Shown here in pieces: positions 1 through 7,430 of a stretch of DNA of 23,400 nucleotides. The notes under the pieces were generated by a model, which searched no databases, had not been told where the DNA came from, and saw nothing but the letters and a program-made list of their open reading frames with translations. Made by a program: the position numbers and the translations under genes. Origin of the DNA: DATNPH01 sp036703315 (GTDB lineage Bacteria > Cyanobacteriota > Cyanobacteriia > Cyanobacteriales > Coleofasciculaceae); assembly GCA_036703315.1 (NCBI GenBank), contig DATNPH010000225.1, forward strand, positions 1 to 23,400, in the 5' to 3' direction. Numbering within the stretch: position 1 is the stretch's first letter; every line of letters starts with the position of its first letter.

Positions 1-398
1 TTAGCCTGTCGCAGGGCTTCTGCTGCCTGTTTGCGCTCGATCGCATATCGCAGAGAACGCACCAGAATGTCCTGGTTCATCTGGCGCTTGACTAGATAGT
101 CCTGTGCCCCATGCCGGACGGCTTCCACAGCAAGTTCATCATCGTTGGTATTAGTAAGTACGACAATGGGCAGCGTCGGAGCGTATTGAATGATCGAGTC
201 TAAGGAGGCTAGTCCATAACTATCCGGCAGGGTGAGATCGAGCAAGATAACATCAAAGTTATCCGTTTGGAGGTGCATGATCGCCTCTCCCAGTCGCTTG
301 ACATGTACCAAGTTAAAGCGACTGAGAACTGTTCCCTTGAGGACTTCCTGGAGTAAGCGAGCTTCTGCCAGGTTGTCCTCAATGAGTAGGATGTTCAC
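1..398 (-). CDS. Response regulator receiver domain protein, partial (C-terminal part beyond the window)
   Basis: The visible 132 residues form one complete CheY-like receiver: acidic pair E7-D8 in LIEDN, phospho-acceptor D54 in LLDLTLPDS, T82 and K104. The chain continues as a helix (AIERKQAAEALRQA) that typically joins a receiver to a following PAS, GAF, GGDEF or kinase module, so the full protein is probably multidomain. I chose a GTG start at 398 because it begins directly at the first beta strand (MNILLIEDN) and lies 11 bp after the stop of the preceding receiver gene. The frame stays open further upstream. The tight spacing implies co-transcription with the phytochrome and its regulator, so it likely receives phosphate from, or acts downstream of, that kinase. 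The output domain is unseen. Confidence 0.85.
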   Translation of the reverse strand, partial: MNILLIEDNLAEARLLQEVLKGTVLSRFNLVHVKRLGEAIMHLQTDNFDVILLDLTLPDSYGLASLDSIIQYAPTLPIVVLTNTNDDELAVEAVRHGAQDYLVKRQMNQDILVRSLRYAIERKQAAEALRQA

Positions 399-409
399 AA
401 AAGATCTGC

Positions 410-856
410 CTACGTGCTTTCCGGTGGCAGTGTTGCTGTCTCTAACCAAAATTCCTCTATCCCCTGAACAATTTTGAACAATTGAGACAAATTACGTGAT
501 TTTGAGATGTAGCAGTTGACGTGCAGATCGTAGCTTTTGGAAATATCCTCCTCGTTACGGGACGTAGACAGGACGATAATCGGAATGTGCTTGAGGGACG
601 GGTCAGCTTTAATTTCTGCCAGCACTTCCCGCCCATCCTTCTTGGGCAGATTCAGATCGAGCAAGATGAGGTCGGGGCGCACCGAACCCGCATACTCCCC
701 ATCCTGCCGCAGATACGCCATGGCTTCCATGCCATCCCGAGCAATCACAACCTCACACTGAGTAGCGGTGCGTTTCAGTGCTTCTTGAATTAGTCGGATA
801 TCGCCCCGATTATCTTCGACCAAAAAGATAGTTTTGTTTCTTGTGTCCACTGGCAT
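410..856 (-). CDS. rcp1: Rcp1-type response regulator, cognate of the adjacent phytochrome
   Basis: A single-domain receiver of 148 aa with no output domain, the usual size of cyanobacterial Rcp1/RcpA. Key residues are E14-D15 (VEDNRGD), D67 in LLDLNLP, S97 and K119 (SKSRN). The C-terminal helix ends in GIEEFWLETATLP, a tail also seen in the second Rcp-like protein here. In Synechocystis and Calothrix, the phytochrome gene is followed directly by such a regulator, which accepts phosphate from the kinase His. Here the ATG lies 47 bp inside the kinase gene, so translation is probably coupled. The best Shine-Dalgarno match (AGGAGG, 871-876) is 14 nt from the ATG, with a HIP1 octamer filling the spacer. 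Partner assignment is inference from gene order. Confidence 0.9.
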   Translation of the reverse strand: MPVDTRNKTIFLVEDNRGDIRLIQEALKRTATQCEVVIARDGMEAMAYLRQDGEYAGSVRPDLILLDLNLPKKDGREVLAEIKADPSLKHIPIIVLSTSRNEEDISKSYDLHVNCYISKSRNLSQLFKIVQGIEEFWLETATLPPEST

Positions 857-3119
857 GATTGCGATCGCGTCCTCCTACAGGAATTGTGAAAAAGAAGGTT
901 GCACCTTTGCCTAGTTCCGACTCAACCCAGATCTGACCCCGGTGGCACTCGACGATCTTCTTACAGATAGCAAGTCCCATACCGGAACCCGGATACTCGT
1001 CGCGAGTATGCAAGCGTTGGAAGATGACAAAGATGCGATCGGCAAACTGCGGATCGAGTCCAATCCCGTTGTCCCGCACGGAGAATAGCCAAGTATCCTC
1101 CTGCCGTTGCACTCCCACATGAATCTGAAGGGCTTCGTCCTTCTTCTTGAATTTAATGGCATTGCCAAGCAAGTTTTGGAACAGTTGCATCAGTTGAGTA
1201 CTGTCCGCCACGATGGTTGGCATCGGATCATAGCTGATCTGAGCACCTGTTTCGGTAATCCGCCCCCGCAGATTGCTCAATGCCTTGTTCAATGACATCT
1301 CTACCTCGGTCAGTTCCCACTCAATCCCCTTCAGGTCTACCTTAGAGTACACGAGAACATCATCAATCAATGTCTGCATCAAGCTGACGCCATCAACCGC
1401 AAAGCCGATAAACTCTTTGGCATCCTCATCTAGCTCATCGTCATAGCGCATCGCCAGCAATTCCACAAAATTCGCCACCTGGTTCAGTGGCTCTTGCAGA
1501 TCGTGAGAGGCCACATAGGCAAACTTCTTCAGTTCTGCGTTAGAGCGTTCCAAATCTTGAGCGAGTAATGCCAGTTCTTCTGCCTGCCGCAGCACAATAT
1601 TAACGATCGCCTTTCTCAGCTCTAGCGTCGCCTTGACTTCTACCTGCTTCCAGGGCAAAGACTTCAGGCGTACCGTTTCCTTCCACAACTCAAAGGATTT
1701 GCGAGGACATAGCCGTAGATCATTGCTGGACTGCTTAACTTCGTAGGCATGATTTGGGTCACCACCCCAATTGACCGTCTGAAGCACTTCTGGACGGAAC
1801 CACAACACGTAGCTCCGTTTGGAAATGGGAATCGCCAATAAACCACTGGCAACATCCTTGAACCGCTCAGCATCGGAGTAAATTAGTGGCAGAGAATCAG
1901 TACAAAAAACCTCCTCATCCACTGTTTTTGCCAGCCATTGCACCAGGTAATTGAGTTCCTCTTCCGCTGGCGTCCGACCGATTGTCGTCCACTGCCCATT
2001 GAAACAAATGGCTGCGCCCTTGGCATTCGCTAGGTCAAGCAAGTTCGGCTCATGCTGAACCAATCCAGCAATGAAGTTGTCCTCCTGGGACATGTACTCA
2101 ATCAACGCGGATTGGACATGCGCCAGTTTCATGCGGTAGTTGTAGTCTGCTTCCTCTTCACGGGTGAAGATTTCCGCAAAGATGACTCGTCCTAGAAATT
2201 CACAGGCTTTCCGCAATTCATAAGGAACATACTTGGGTGTTCGGTGGTGACAGGCAATCAACCCCCAAAGCTTCTGATCCTTCATCAAGGAAATCGTGAG
2301 TGACGCACCAACGCCCATGTTGTGCAAGTACTCAATATGGCAGGGATAGGCACTGCGAAGGATAGAGAGAGTCAGATTGATCGGCTGACTTGTAATCGGA
2401 TTGTTGGTTGGATAAAGCTCCACGGGTTCAGCGTGGGCGTTGGGAATCACCCGAATCCAGTTGGAAAGGAACATTTTCCGGGCGGGTTGGGGAATATCGG
2501 ACTCAGGATAATGCAACCCTAGATACGGCTCCATCTCGTCCAATTTTTCTTCGGCAACGACTTCGCCATGCCCATCTTCATCAAATTTGTAGAGCATAAC
2601 GCGATCGAACCCAGTCACCTTACGGACTTCCCGAACAATGATCTGACAGAAATCCTGAAGGCTAGAGGTGGCTTCGAGTTGGTTAATCGACGCTCTGGCA
2701 AGATGGTAAAAACTCAAGAATGGAATATTTTCCTGGGTCAAGGCAGGCTCTAGTTCCAGCACTAAAAATCCGTCTGCACTGCGGTGAAACACCGCATCAA
2801 ACACCAGGTAATCATCTCCTTTTCGCTTAACCCAAACCTTTGTCGGATTAATCAGATCTAAATTTTCATGAGACAATCCCATCCTGAATCGATCTACCTG
2901 AAAAGAATCCAGAATATCGTCCAGTGTTTTACCCAGAACATTTTCAGGAGCAATGCCGAATGCCGCAGAGGTATTTCGGCTAACCTGCAAAACCGTTAAG
3001 TCAGGTTCTTGTAAGACTAATAAGACTCCATGCGGTTGGATTTGAGTGAGTATATGAATTGGTGGTTGTTTTAATTTAGTTAAGTTAATATCTTGCGTCT
3101 CTAAATTCATCCCTGCCAT
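810..3119 (-). CDS. cph1: Cyanobacterial phytochrome histidine kinase (Cph1/CphA type)
   Basis: A red/far-red photoreceptor kinase of 769 aa, close to the known length of Cph1/CphA. Domain order: PAS about 20-125, GAF about 140-315, PHY about 330-510, HisKA about 525-590, HATPase about 635-750. The bilin-binding Cys is present at 260 (AYPCHIEYL), followed by H261 and the segment NMGVGASLTISLM. No Cys occurs at the N-terminal biliverdin site, where LTKLKQPPIHI stands instead, so a phycocyanobilin-type chromophore on the GAF Cys is expected. Also visible are D208 of the DIP motif (PESDIP), the PHY tongue PRKSF at 472-476, phospho-acceptor H539 in ASHDLQEPL, N653 of the N box, DNGIG at 683-687 and GSGMG at 711-715. 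The ATG at 3119 follows GGAGAG; a second ATG at 3110 is possible. It overlaps the downstream regulator by 47 bp. Confidence 0.95.
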   Translation of the reverse strand: MAGMNLETQDINLTKLKQPPIHILTQIQPHGVLLVLQEPDLTVLQVSRNTSAAFGIAPENVLGKTLDDILDSFQVDRFRMGLSHENLDLINPTKVWVKRKGDDYLVFDAVFHRSADGFLVLELEPALTQENIPFLSFYHLARASINQLEATSSLQDFCQIIVREVRKVTGFDRVMLYKFDEDGHGEVVAEEKLDEMEPYLGLHYPESDIPQPARKMFLSNWIRVIPNAHAEPVELYPTNNPITSQPINLTLSILRSAYPCHIEYLHNMGVGASLTISLMKDQKLWGLIACHHRTPKYVPYELRKACEFLGRVIFAEIFTREEEADYNYRMKLAHVQSALIEYMSQEDNFIAGLVQHEPNLLDLANAKGAAICFNGQWTTIGRTPAEEELNYLVQWLAKTVDEEVFCTDSLPLIYSDAERFKDVASGLLAIPISKRSYVLWFRPEVLQTVNWGGDPNHAYEVKQSSNDLRLCPRKSFELWKETVRLKSLPWKQVEVKATLELRKAIVNIVLRQAEELALLAQDLERSNAELKKFAYVASHDLQEPLNQVANFVELLAMRYDDELDEDAKEFIGFAVDGVSLMQTLIDDVLVYSKVDLKGIEWELTEVEMSLNKALSNLRGRITETGAQISYDPMPTIVADSTQLMQLFQNLLGNAIKFKKKDEALQIHVGVQRQEDTWLFSVRDNGIGLDPQFADRIFVIFQRLHTRDEYPGSGMGLAICKKIVECHRGQIWVESELGKGATFFFTIPVGGRDRNHASGHKKQNYLFGRR

Positions 3120-3680
3120 AATTGCTCTCCACAGAATGGAATAGAAAATTAACGACCAATCTCGACACGAACCCTATGCTCGGATCATGTCTTTTCTTGA
3201 AGATTAGGTTTTCAACAAGAGGATTCAGGAGTAGTGCCTACGGCACCGCTACGCTAACAGAAAAAATCTGGACTTGGAGGACAAACTGAAGTTCTAGCGA
3301 CCGATAGGGGGCATGAGTGACAATCTCTTTTAGGGGATTCTGGACTCCTGCAACTCCTCCATTCCTCTTCAACACTATTTTTATCGGCTCAGAATCCCAA
3401 CAGCTGCTCCATTAGACAAAATCTATATGCCGTTGATATATTCATTGCTCAATTTTAGCGGTCTACCACTCGTTCTGGTTTCAAAATTCCTTACTTAATA
3501 CCTCCAGTTTGCAGAATATCGCAGAAAATTGCTGAAAGACTAAATGGAATTATTAAATAAATCAGAAGGTTTTTAAAATAGCGAATGAATTGCTTTATGA
3601 CCAATCAAGATTAAAAATTTATTTATTTTAATAATAAAAAGACAATGTTTCTAAATAAAAGTTTAGATTAGGCAAGTTAG
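3120..3680. other. Intergenic leader of the phytochrome gene
   Basis: These 561 bp hold no convincing gene. The right half (about 3480-3670) is very AT-rich and the left part carries a short dispersed repeat. It separates two genes that read in the same direction, so the phytochrome promoter probably lies here; no clear -10/-35 pair could be assigned. Confidence 0.6.
3231..3258. repeat. Short dispersed cyanobacterial repeat with GTGCC/GGCAC stem
   Basis: The segment contains the stem GTGCC-TAC-GGCAC (3234-3246) followed by CGCTACGCTAAC. Sequences of this shape recur many times in the intergenic DNA of filamentous cyanobacteria. The family assignment is from memory; within this window I see a single copy. 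Confidence 0.5.
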
Positions 3681-4121
3681 CTAATCTACTGGTAAAGTAA
3701 CAATCCCTAACCAAAACTCTTCAATGCGTTTAACAATCTGAAACAACTGCTCCAGATCGGAGGATTTGATGACATAGCAATTTCCCTGAAGTGCGTAGCT
3801 TCTGAAAATGTCTTCTTGATTGGCGGAAATCGTCAATACCACGATGGGTATGCGTCTAAGCTGCGGGTTAGCCTTAATTTCTGCCAAAAGCTCTCTGCCA
3901 TCCTTTCCTGGCAAGTTCAAGTCCAGCAAGATCAGATCTGGACGCGTAGCGTCTGCATAGTTTCCCCTACGATTGAGAAAGTCCATCGCCTGTACGCCAT
4001 CCGCGATCGCGACAATCTGGTGCCGTGCTGCCTTGTCATTGAGTGCGTCTTTGATTAGGCCAGTATGCTCAGGGTTATCTTGCACAATGAGGATTAACCG
4101 CTCTGCCGGAGATTCTTCCAT
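3681..4121 (-). CDS. Rcp-like single-domain response regulator with an altered acidic pocket
   Basis: A stand-alone receiver of 146 aa from the ATG at 4121. A TTG six codons further up (4139) is possible, but the ATG start puts the residues in register with the other Rcp1 protein. Phospho-acceptor D67 (LLDLNLP), T97 and K119 (IKSSD) are present. The acidic pair that binds magnesium is Q14-D15 (IVQDN) where the neighbour has E14-D15. It shares the C-terminal IEEFWLxxxTLP tail with the regulator downstream of the phytochrome, so the two are paralogues. It lies about 560 bp upstream of the phytochrome gene on the same strand, perhaps as a second or competing phosphate acceptor. That role is inference. 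Confidence 0.85.
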   Translation of the reverse strand: MEESPAERLILIVQDNPEHTGLIKDALNDKAARHQIVAIADGVQAMDFLNRRGNYADATRPDLILLDLNLPGKDGRELLAEIKANPQLRRIPIVVLTISANQEDIFRSYALQGNCYVIKSSDLEQLFQIVKRIEEFWLGIVTLPVD

Positions 4122-4458
4122 GTTCAATGCAATGCTCAACTATCACTCAGACTGTTCTGATTAAGACAGTAATATCCGGTAAGTGAATACTCCAAAATTC
4201 TTAATCAATTTATTGTGACACTATCCAGCATTGCTAAGTGTAACAAGCACTCCGACTGGCGAAGCCACGATTCCGGTGCTCTGGCATCTAGTGCATGTTG
4301 AGTTTCATGACGATAACCCAATCTACGGCTAGCTAGGGTATTGCACCTTTCTTTCATACTTGCGATCGCTCTTTTCACCATCAAACTAAGTTACACGCGA
4401 TCGCACATCTGGGACTCACGGCGAATGTCACTGCTTTAAGAGGAATGTTACTGAAATA

Positions 4459-4646
4459 AGCCCTGAATTAAAAAATTCGGGCTAAAAGGTGTCAACTTAA
4501 GCCCTGTTGAAAAGGAAGTCGCGGCTAAATAAACGTTGGGCAAAGTCCTTCCCGCAGGGTAGTCCGCCTGCGCGGACTAAGAAAAATCAACACTTATTTA
4601 ACCTGCACAGGCAGGTTTTGTTTGTGTAGCTGCGGTTTTAACCGCC
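4459..4646. repeat. Multi-hairpin intergenic repeat cluster
   Basis: Four short inverted repeats follow one another. AGCCC(T)GAATT pairs with AATTCGGGCT (4459-4483). AGTCCGC pairs with GCGGACT around CTGC (4561-4578). AACCTGC pairs with GCAGGTT around ACAG (4600-4617). GCGGTT pairs with AACCGC around TT (4632-4645). The last three, with their linker TTTGTTTGTGTAGC, resemble a dispersed repeat common in filamentous cyanobacterial genomes (recalled, not searched). Each stem is different in sequence but similar in size. Confidence 0.65.
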
Positions 4647-4663
4647 AAGCCTCCTTTCAACCT

Positions 4664-4701
4664 AAACAACTGCGATCGGCTTAAAGCGATCGCAGTTGTT
4701 T
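4664..4701. terminator. Perfect 15-bp inverted repeat, possible bidirectional terminator
   Basis: AAACAACTGCGATCG (4664-4678) is the exact reverse complement of 4687-4701, with an 8-nt loop. Both arms carry the core of the HIP1 octamer. It lies about 80 bp past the stop of the HMA-like gene on the minus strand and so could end its transcript. The following T tract is short, which weakens a simple Rho-independent terminator reading. Confidence 0.5.
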
Positions 4702-4782
4702 TAGTATCTTTAGACCTGTTATGCAAAGTTAGCCCTTTGTAACCTTACTATTGCAGAACAGGAATAGACCTAACGATGAAAG

Positions 4783-4998
4783 TTATTCTTTGATTGAATG
4801 TCCAGTGGCAGTAATGGCTTGTTTAATTGACTCTTCAGAAGCGACTGGTTGTCCAGAGTCAGGCGCGTCTATTGTGACTGTCTTGGACTCGATATCTACC
4901 TCTACCTTGGCAGTTGGATCAACTGTCGCAATAGCCTCAGTCAGCTTTTGTGCTTCTTTAGAATCGGCAAGGGTTGGAACATTTAATTTCAGGGACAT
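4783..4998 (-). CDS. HMA-fold (heavy-metal-associated) small protein lacking the CxxC motif
   Basis: A 71-aa protein with the length and pattern of Atx1/CopZ-like metallochaperones: strand (LKLNVPTL), helix (QKLTEAIATVDP), strand (KVEVDIESKTVTI), then a helix with SEESIKQAITATGHSI. In metal-binding members the loop after the first strand reads CxxC. Here it is D12-S-K-E15, and the protein has no cysteine at all, so classical Cu(I) or Zn chelation is impossible. The start is secure: GGAGG lies 7 nt before the ATG. It stands alone, over 400 bp from the next gene upstream. It may be a structural or regulatory derivative of the family; its function is unknown. Confidence 0.75.
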   Translation of the reverse strand: MSLKLNVPTLADSKEAQKLTEAIATVDPTAKVEVDIESKTVTIDAPDSGQPVASEESIKQAITATGHSIKE

Positions 4999-5466
4999 AG
5001 ATATACCTCCAGTTAATGTGTCCTTTAGCTATAGATGTAAGTTATCTGTGTGATAGGTCTCTTTCAGACTATCTAATATAGCTTTTCAACTCTTCTACCC
5101 TGAGTTTGTTGGTGGTTTTACACCATTAAGCTATTATTAGGGCTTCTTACTAAAAAATATTTTTAGTTTTACGTCTTTAGGTATAGATGATTCTTAAAAA
5201 TGCCTAGATTAAAGCAGAGTAGAGATAACTCCTAAGTTCAATACCCTGAGCAGTAGCTTGACGGTTTTCCGTTAGCCTACTGGAAACAATTACTCCCTTA
5301 AATATGAGATGATTCAGAGAGACTTGATTCTACTGGCACTTCCTAAAATTTCTGTGTTGATAGATAGGCTTTTTAGCTAAGGGCAGCGCTTCTTTGTTCT
5401 TTTCAACCGAATGAAGCAGAAGTCTAGGGAGTAGGCTTTCGTCTTTACAGTAATATCAACTCCTTA
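4999..5466. other. AT-rich spacer, no gene seen
   Basis: These 468 bp contain no coding frame I can support. It must hold the promoter of the HMA-like gene (reading left), and the region just past the nitrilase stop. No terminator with a clear stem and T tract was found. Confidence 0.5.
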
Positions 5467-6225
5467 TTACTGCACCTTGGTTATTTGAGAACCGCTATAT
5501 ATTGTCTTTTCAATTATTTCTTGTGTGTCTGTGTCAATGATTATTATTCCTTCATTCGTGTCATTCAGTTGCCCGACCAATAAGCCTTGACTATTCCAAA
5601 TCGATGATTTACCTGCACATTCAAATCCACCACTCTGTCCAATACAGTTTGACATTAATACTGTCATAGAATACTTATTCGCAATATCAGATAAACTTTT
5701 AATCGCTTTGTCAACCCCATTCGCTGATTTAGCCACACTTGCTATATAAATTTTTGCTCCACTCTTAAAAGCGCTCTCCGAATGATCGGGAACTGATAAT
5801 TCATAACAAATTGCAATAGCTATGTTGGTTTTATTGCCTGTTAGTCCAGTAGAATTTTGTCCGCCAATAAAGAATTCTTCCTCATCAGGGTGTAAATACT
5901 TTTTTGAATACGTTTGTCTTGGTTTATGTGGTTGAAAAATAACCATACTAATGCAGATACTTTTATTGTTTTTTGTTGGAACCCCAACTCCAATAGTTAT
6001 CTGCTTGGTATTGGCAATCTTTTGGAAATCGTCAAACCTACTATCGTCTTGATTAGTCGCCAATTCTTTTGATAGTTCTGGTTCATAACCCGTTATTGAT
6101 AATTCAGGGAAAATAACTGTGTCTGCTCCATTGGAAACAGCCAAATTTATTATTTTTTTGTGATTATCAATGTTACTTTGAATGTCACCTTTGATAGGTC
6201 TTGTCTGTGCTACACAGATTCTCAT
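5467..6225 (-). CDS. Carbon-nitrogen hydrolase (nitrilase superfamily amidase)
   Basis: A 252-aa cytoplasmic C-N hydrolase. The family catalytic triad is visible: E41 in FPELSITGYE, K108 in TYSKKYLHPDEE and C140 in IAICYELSVPD. Family members cleave amides, carbamoyl or nitrile groups; the substrate cannot be read from the sequence. Length is normal for a single-domain branch. AAGGAC lies 7 nt before the ATG. Composition is distinctly AT-rich, with many AAT, ATT and AAA codons, unlike the flanking photoreceptor and DUF4139 genes, which suggests horizontal acquisition. The region upstream on the same strand is a patchwork of gene remnants, consistent with an insertion-prone site. Confidence 0.88.
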   Translation of the reverse strand: MRICVAQTRPIKGDIQSNIDNHKKIINLAVSNGADTVIFPELSITGYEPELSKELATNQDDSRFDDFQKIANTKQITIGVGVPTKNNKSICISMVIFQPHKPRQTYSKKYLHPDEEEFFIGGQNSTGLTGNKTNIAIAICYELSVPDHSESAFKSGAKIYIASVAKSANGVDKAIKSLSDIANKYSMTVLMSNCIGQSGGFECAGKSSIWNSQGLLVGQLNDTNEGIIIIDTDTQEIIEKTIYSGSQITKVQ

Positions 6226-6251
6226 TTTCGTTGTCCTTTTTTAAATTACCG

Positions 6252-6401
6252 CTAACAAAATGTTGGCATTCTTATTTTTATGTTACAGATGGTTATCCAG
6301 TTTATCCATGCTTTATTGATGTCTTTCCATTCGACGACCACTTCGTTCTGGGGATCATAAACGACGAATTTCAGCTGATACAGCTTGACTGCTTCTTGAA
6401 A
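6252..6401 (-). pseudogene. Possible coding remnant between the nitrilase and the transporter fragment
   Basis: On the minus strand a 49-codon open stretch (FQEAVKLYQLKFVVYDPQNE...) ends with TAG 26 bp before the nitrilase ATG. It has protein-like composition but begins right after an in-frame stop. A one-base shift in a run of six T would join it to an ATG (6434-6432) that overlaps the stop of the transporter fragment. On the opposite strand, 6276-6320 reads FYVTDGYPVYPCFID, which recalls a segment of IS1-family transposases. Both readings cannot be functional, and I could not decide between them. Confidence 0.3.
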
Positions 6402-6429
6402 AAATTACTCCTGGAATTGGTGATCGCTT

Positions 6430-6650
6430 TCATGAACGGTGTTCTCGACTCAGCAACGCAACGCTCAGTGTTACGATAACTACTCCAACAAGTTGCAGAC
6501 CGTTTAGTGTTTCCTGAATTGTCAACCAAGCCAAGATGACCGTGAGTGCTGGATTGCTAGCGCCGATCATTGAGGCAGACGTGGCACCGATAACACGAAT
6601 ACCGAAGTTGTTCAGCAGGTGTCCGATAAAGGTAGCGATCGCACACAGGG
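6430..6650 (-). pseudogene. Duplicated 3' end of the DMT transporter gene
   Basis: This segment matches the 3' end of the intact transporter gene (about 7780-7998) with roughly 14 differences in about 218 positions by eye, or about 94% identity. The frame is preserved: it reads from IATFIGHLLNNFGIRVIGA through LSREHRS and then stops at TGA (6432-6430), two codons earlier than the intact copy. It covers only the last two to three membrane segments and has no start. Similarity fades at about 6650, some 20 bp before the stop of the fibrillin gene. It is a dead fragment of a second transporter copy. Confidence 0.85.
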
Positions 6651-6671
6651 GAATCTGCCATCCAAATGAAC

Positions 6672-7430
6672 CTACCCAACAAGCCGCTCACACACTAGAA
6701 CTGTGCCCCGCTCCCCTCGTGTGATACGCCATTCTTCATCTAGATAAAGCAGTTCAAGTTTACCTTTAGGAGATCTCTGCATTTTGAAGGAAACTCGCCC
6801 TGTTTGACGATCCATTCCTTGTGGTGGAACAATCCCGAACATCATCTTCAGGAAACTAGTGTTTAGTCTTTCCTTTAGACTTCTTCTTGAAGGTTTGGAC
6901 TGATCGCCAAATATCGCTTTCCATGCTTCCATCTCATTTTGCTCCTTCGGTGCCAGCTCTCCCCCAGTGAACTGCACTTGTAGGATGTTGTCCTGAGTGG
7001 GTTCGCAAATCCCCAAGTTGTGAACGATACCTTGTAGTGTAGGAATATCCTCGTCTACTGTAGTGAATTCAACAATGATGTCGTGAGTCCGTTGTTGACC
7101 CTTGCCTACAGGAACTACAGGTTGCAGTACCCGATCAATTACAATCTTCAAGCTAGTCGGTTGAAACATATTAAAAGCAAGCCGACCGAGGGTATACATA
7201 TATTTTCCGTCAGCTCGCTGTTCTCCATTGGGAAAGTTGGGGGCACTAATCAATAGCCATTGCCCATCCATTAGGGCTTCACTGCGAGCAGGTGCTACTG
7301 TTGGGTTCAGGTGCATGAGCTTCTCAATGGCTGTGGCTACGGACTCGTGCTTAGTGTCACCCCCGTAGGCTGCAAGTGCCTCTCTCAGAACTGTCTTCGC
7401 CGCTTTCCTATCTTGAGTCTTAATATCCAT
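6672..7430 (-). CDS. PAP/fibrillin family lipid-associated protein
   Basis: A 252-aa protein with the signatures of plastid-lipid-associated proteins: an N-terminal helix, NPTVAP at 42-47, DGQWLLISAP at 55-64, and the C-terminal strand pair ending in LDEEWRITRGERGTVLV (230-246). In plants and cyanobacteria these lipocalin-like proteins bind lipids, quinones or carotenoids at thylakoids and plastoglobules. I chose the ATG at 7430; the frame is open to a TTG at 7508, but the extra residues look non-coding (they come from a TTTTGACTTTTGACTTCC run). The gene sits between two direct repeats formed by the intact and truncated transporter 3' ends. Specific ligand unknown. Confidence 0.85.
   Translation of the reverse strand: MDIKTQDRKAAKTVLREALAAYGGDTKHESVATAIEKLMHLNPTVAPARSEALMDGQWLLISAPNFPNGEQRADGKYMYTLGRLAFNMFQPTSLKIVIDRVLQPVVPVGKGQQRTHDIIVEFTTVDEDIPTLQGIVHNLGICEPTQDNILQVQFTGGELAPKEQNEMEAWKAIFGDQSKPSRRSLKERLNTSFLKMMFGIVPPQGMDRQTGRVSFKMQRSPKGKLELLYLDEEWRITRGERGTVLVCERLVG

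Larger units (their letters stand above)
4122..4782. other. Gene-free spacer carrying a cluster of hairpins
   Basis: No coding frame with plausible composition is visible in these 661 bp. HIP1-like octamers occur near 4364 and 4396. The right half (4459-4701) is occupied by five small inverted repeats listed separately. The promoter of the Rcp-like gene at 4121 is expected near the right of that gene but was not identified. Confidence 0.6.

Noticed and set aside
521..793. Plus-strand open frames opposite the Rcp1-like gene, and similar ones at 1107-1295, 2322-2753 and 3816-4164
   Set aside because: They lie antisense to genes with clear family motifs, have no ribosome site and no protein-like pattern.
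911..1168. Alternative minus-strand frames inside the phytochrome gene (also 1664-1873)
   Set aside because: Out of frame with the HATPase and PHY domains; composition typical of frame-shifted shadows.
6201..6479. A 92-codon plus-strand frame spanning nitrilase start, remnant and transporter fragment
   Set aside because: It crosses three unrelated segments; only the short IS1-like stretch in it is noted.
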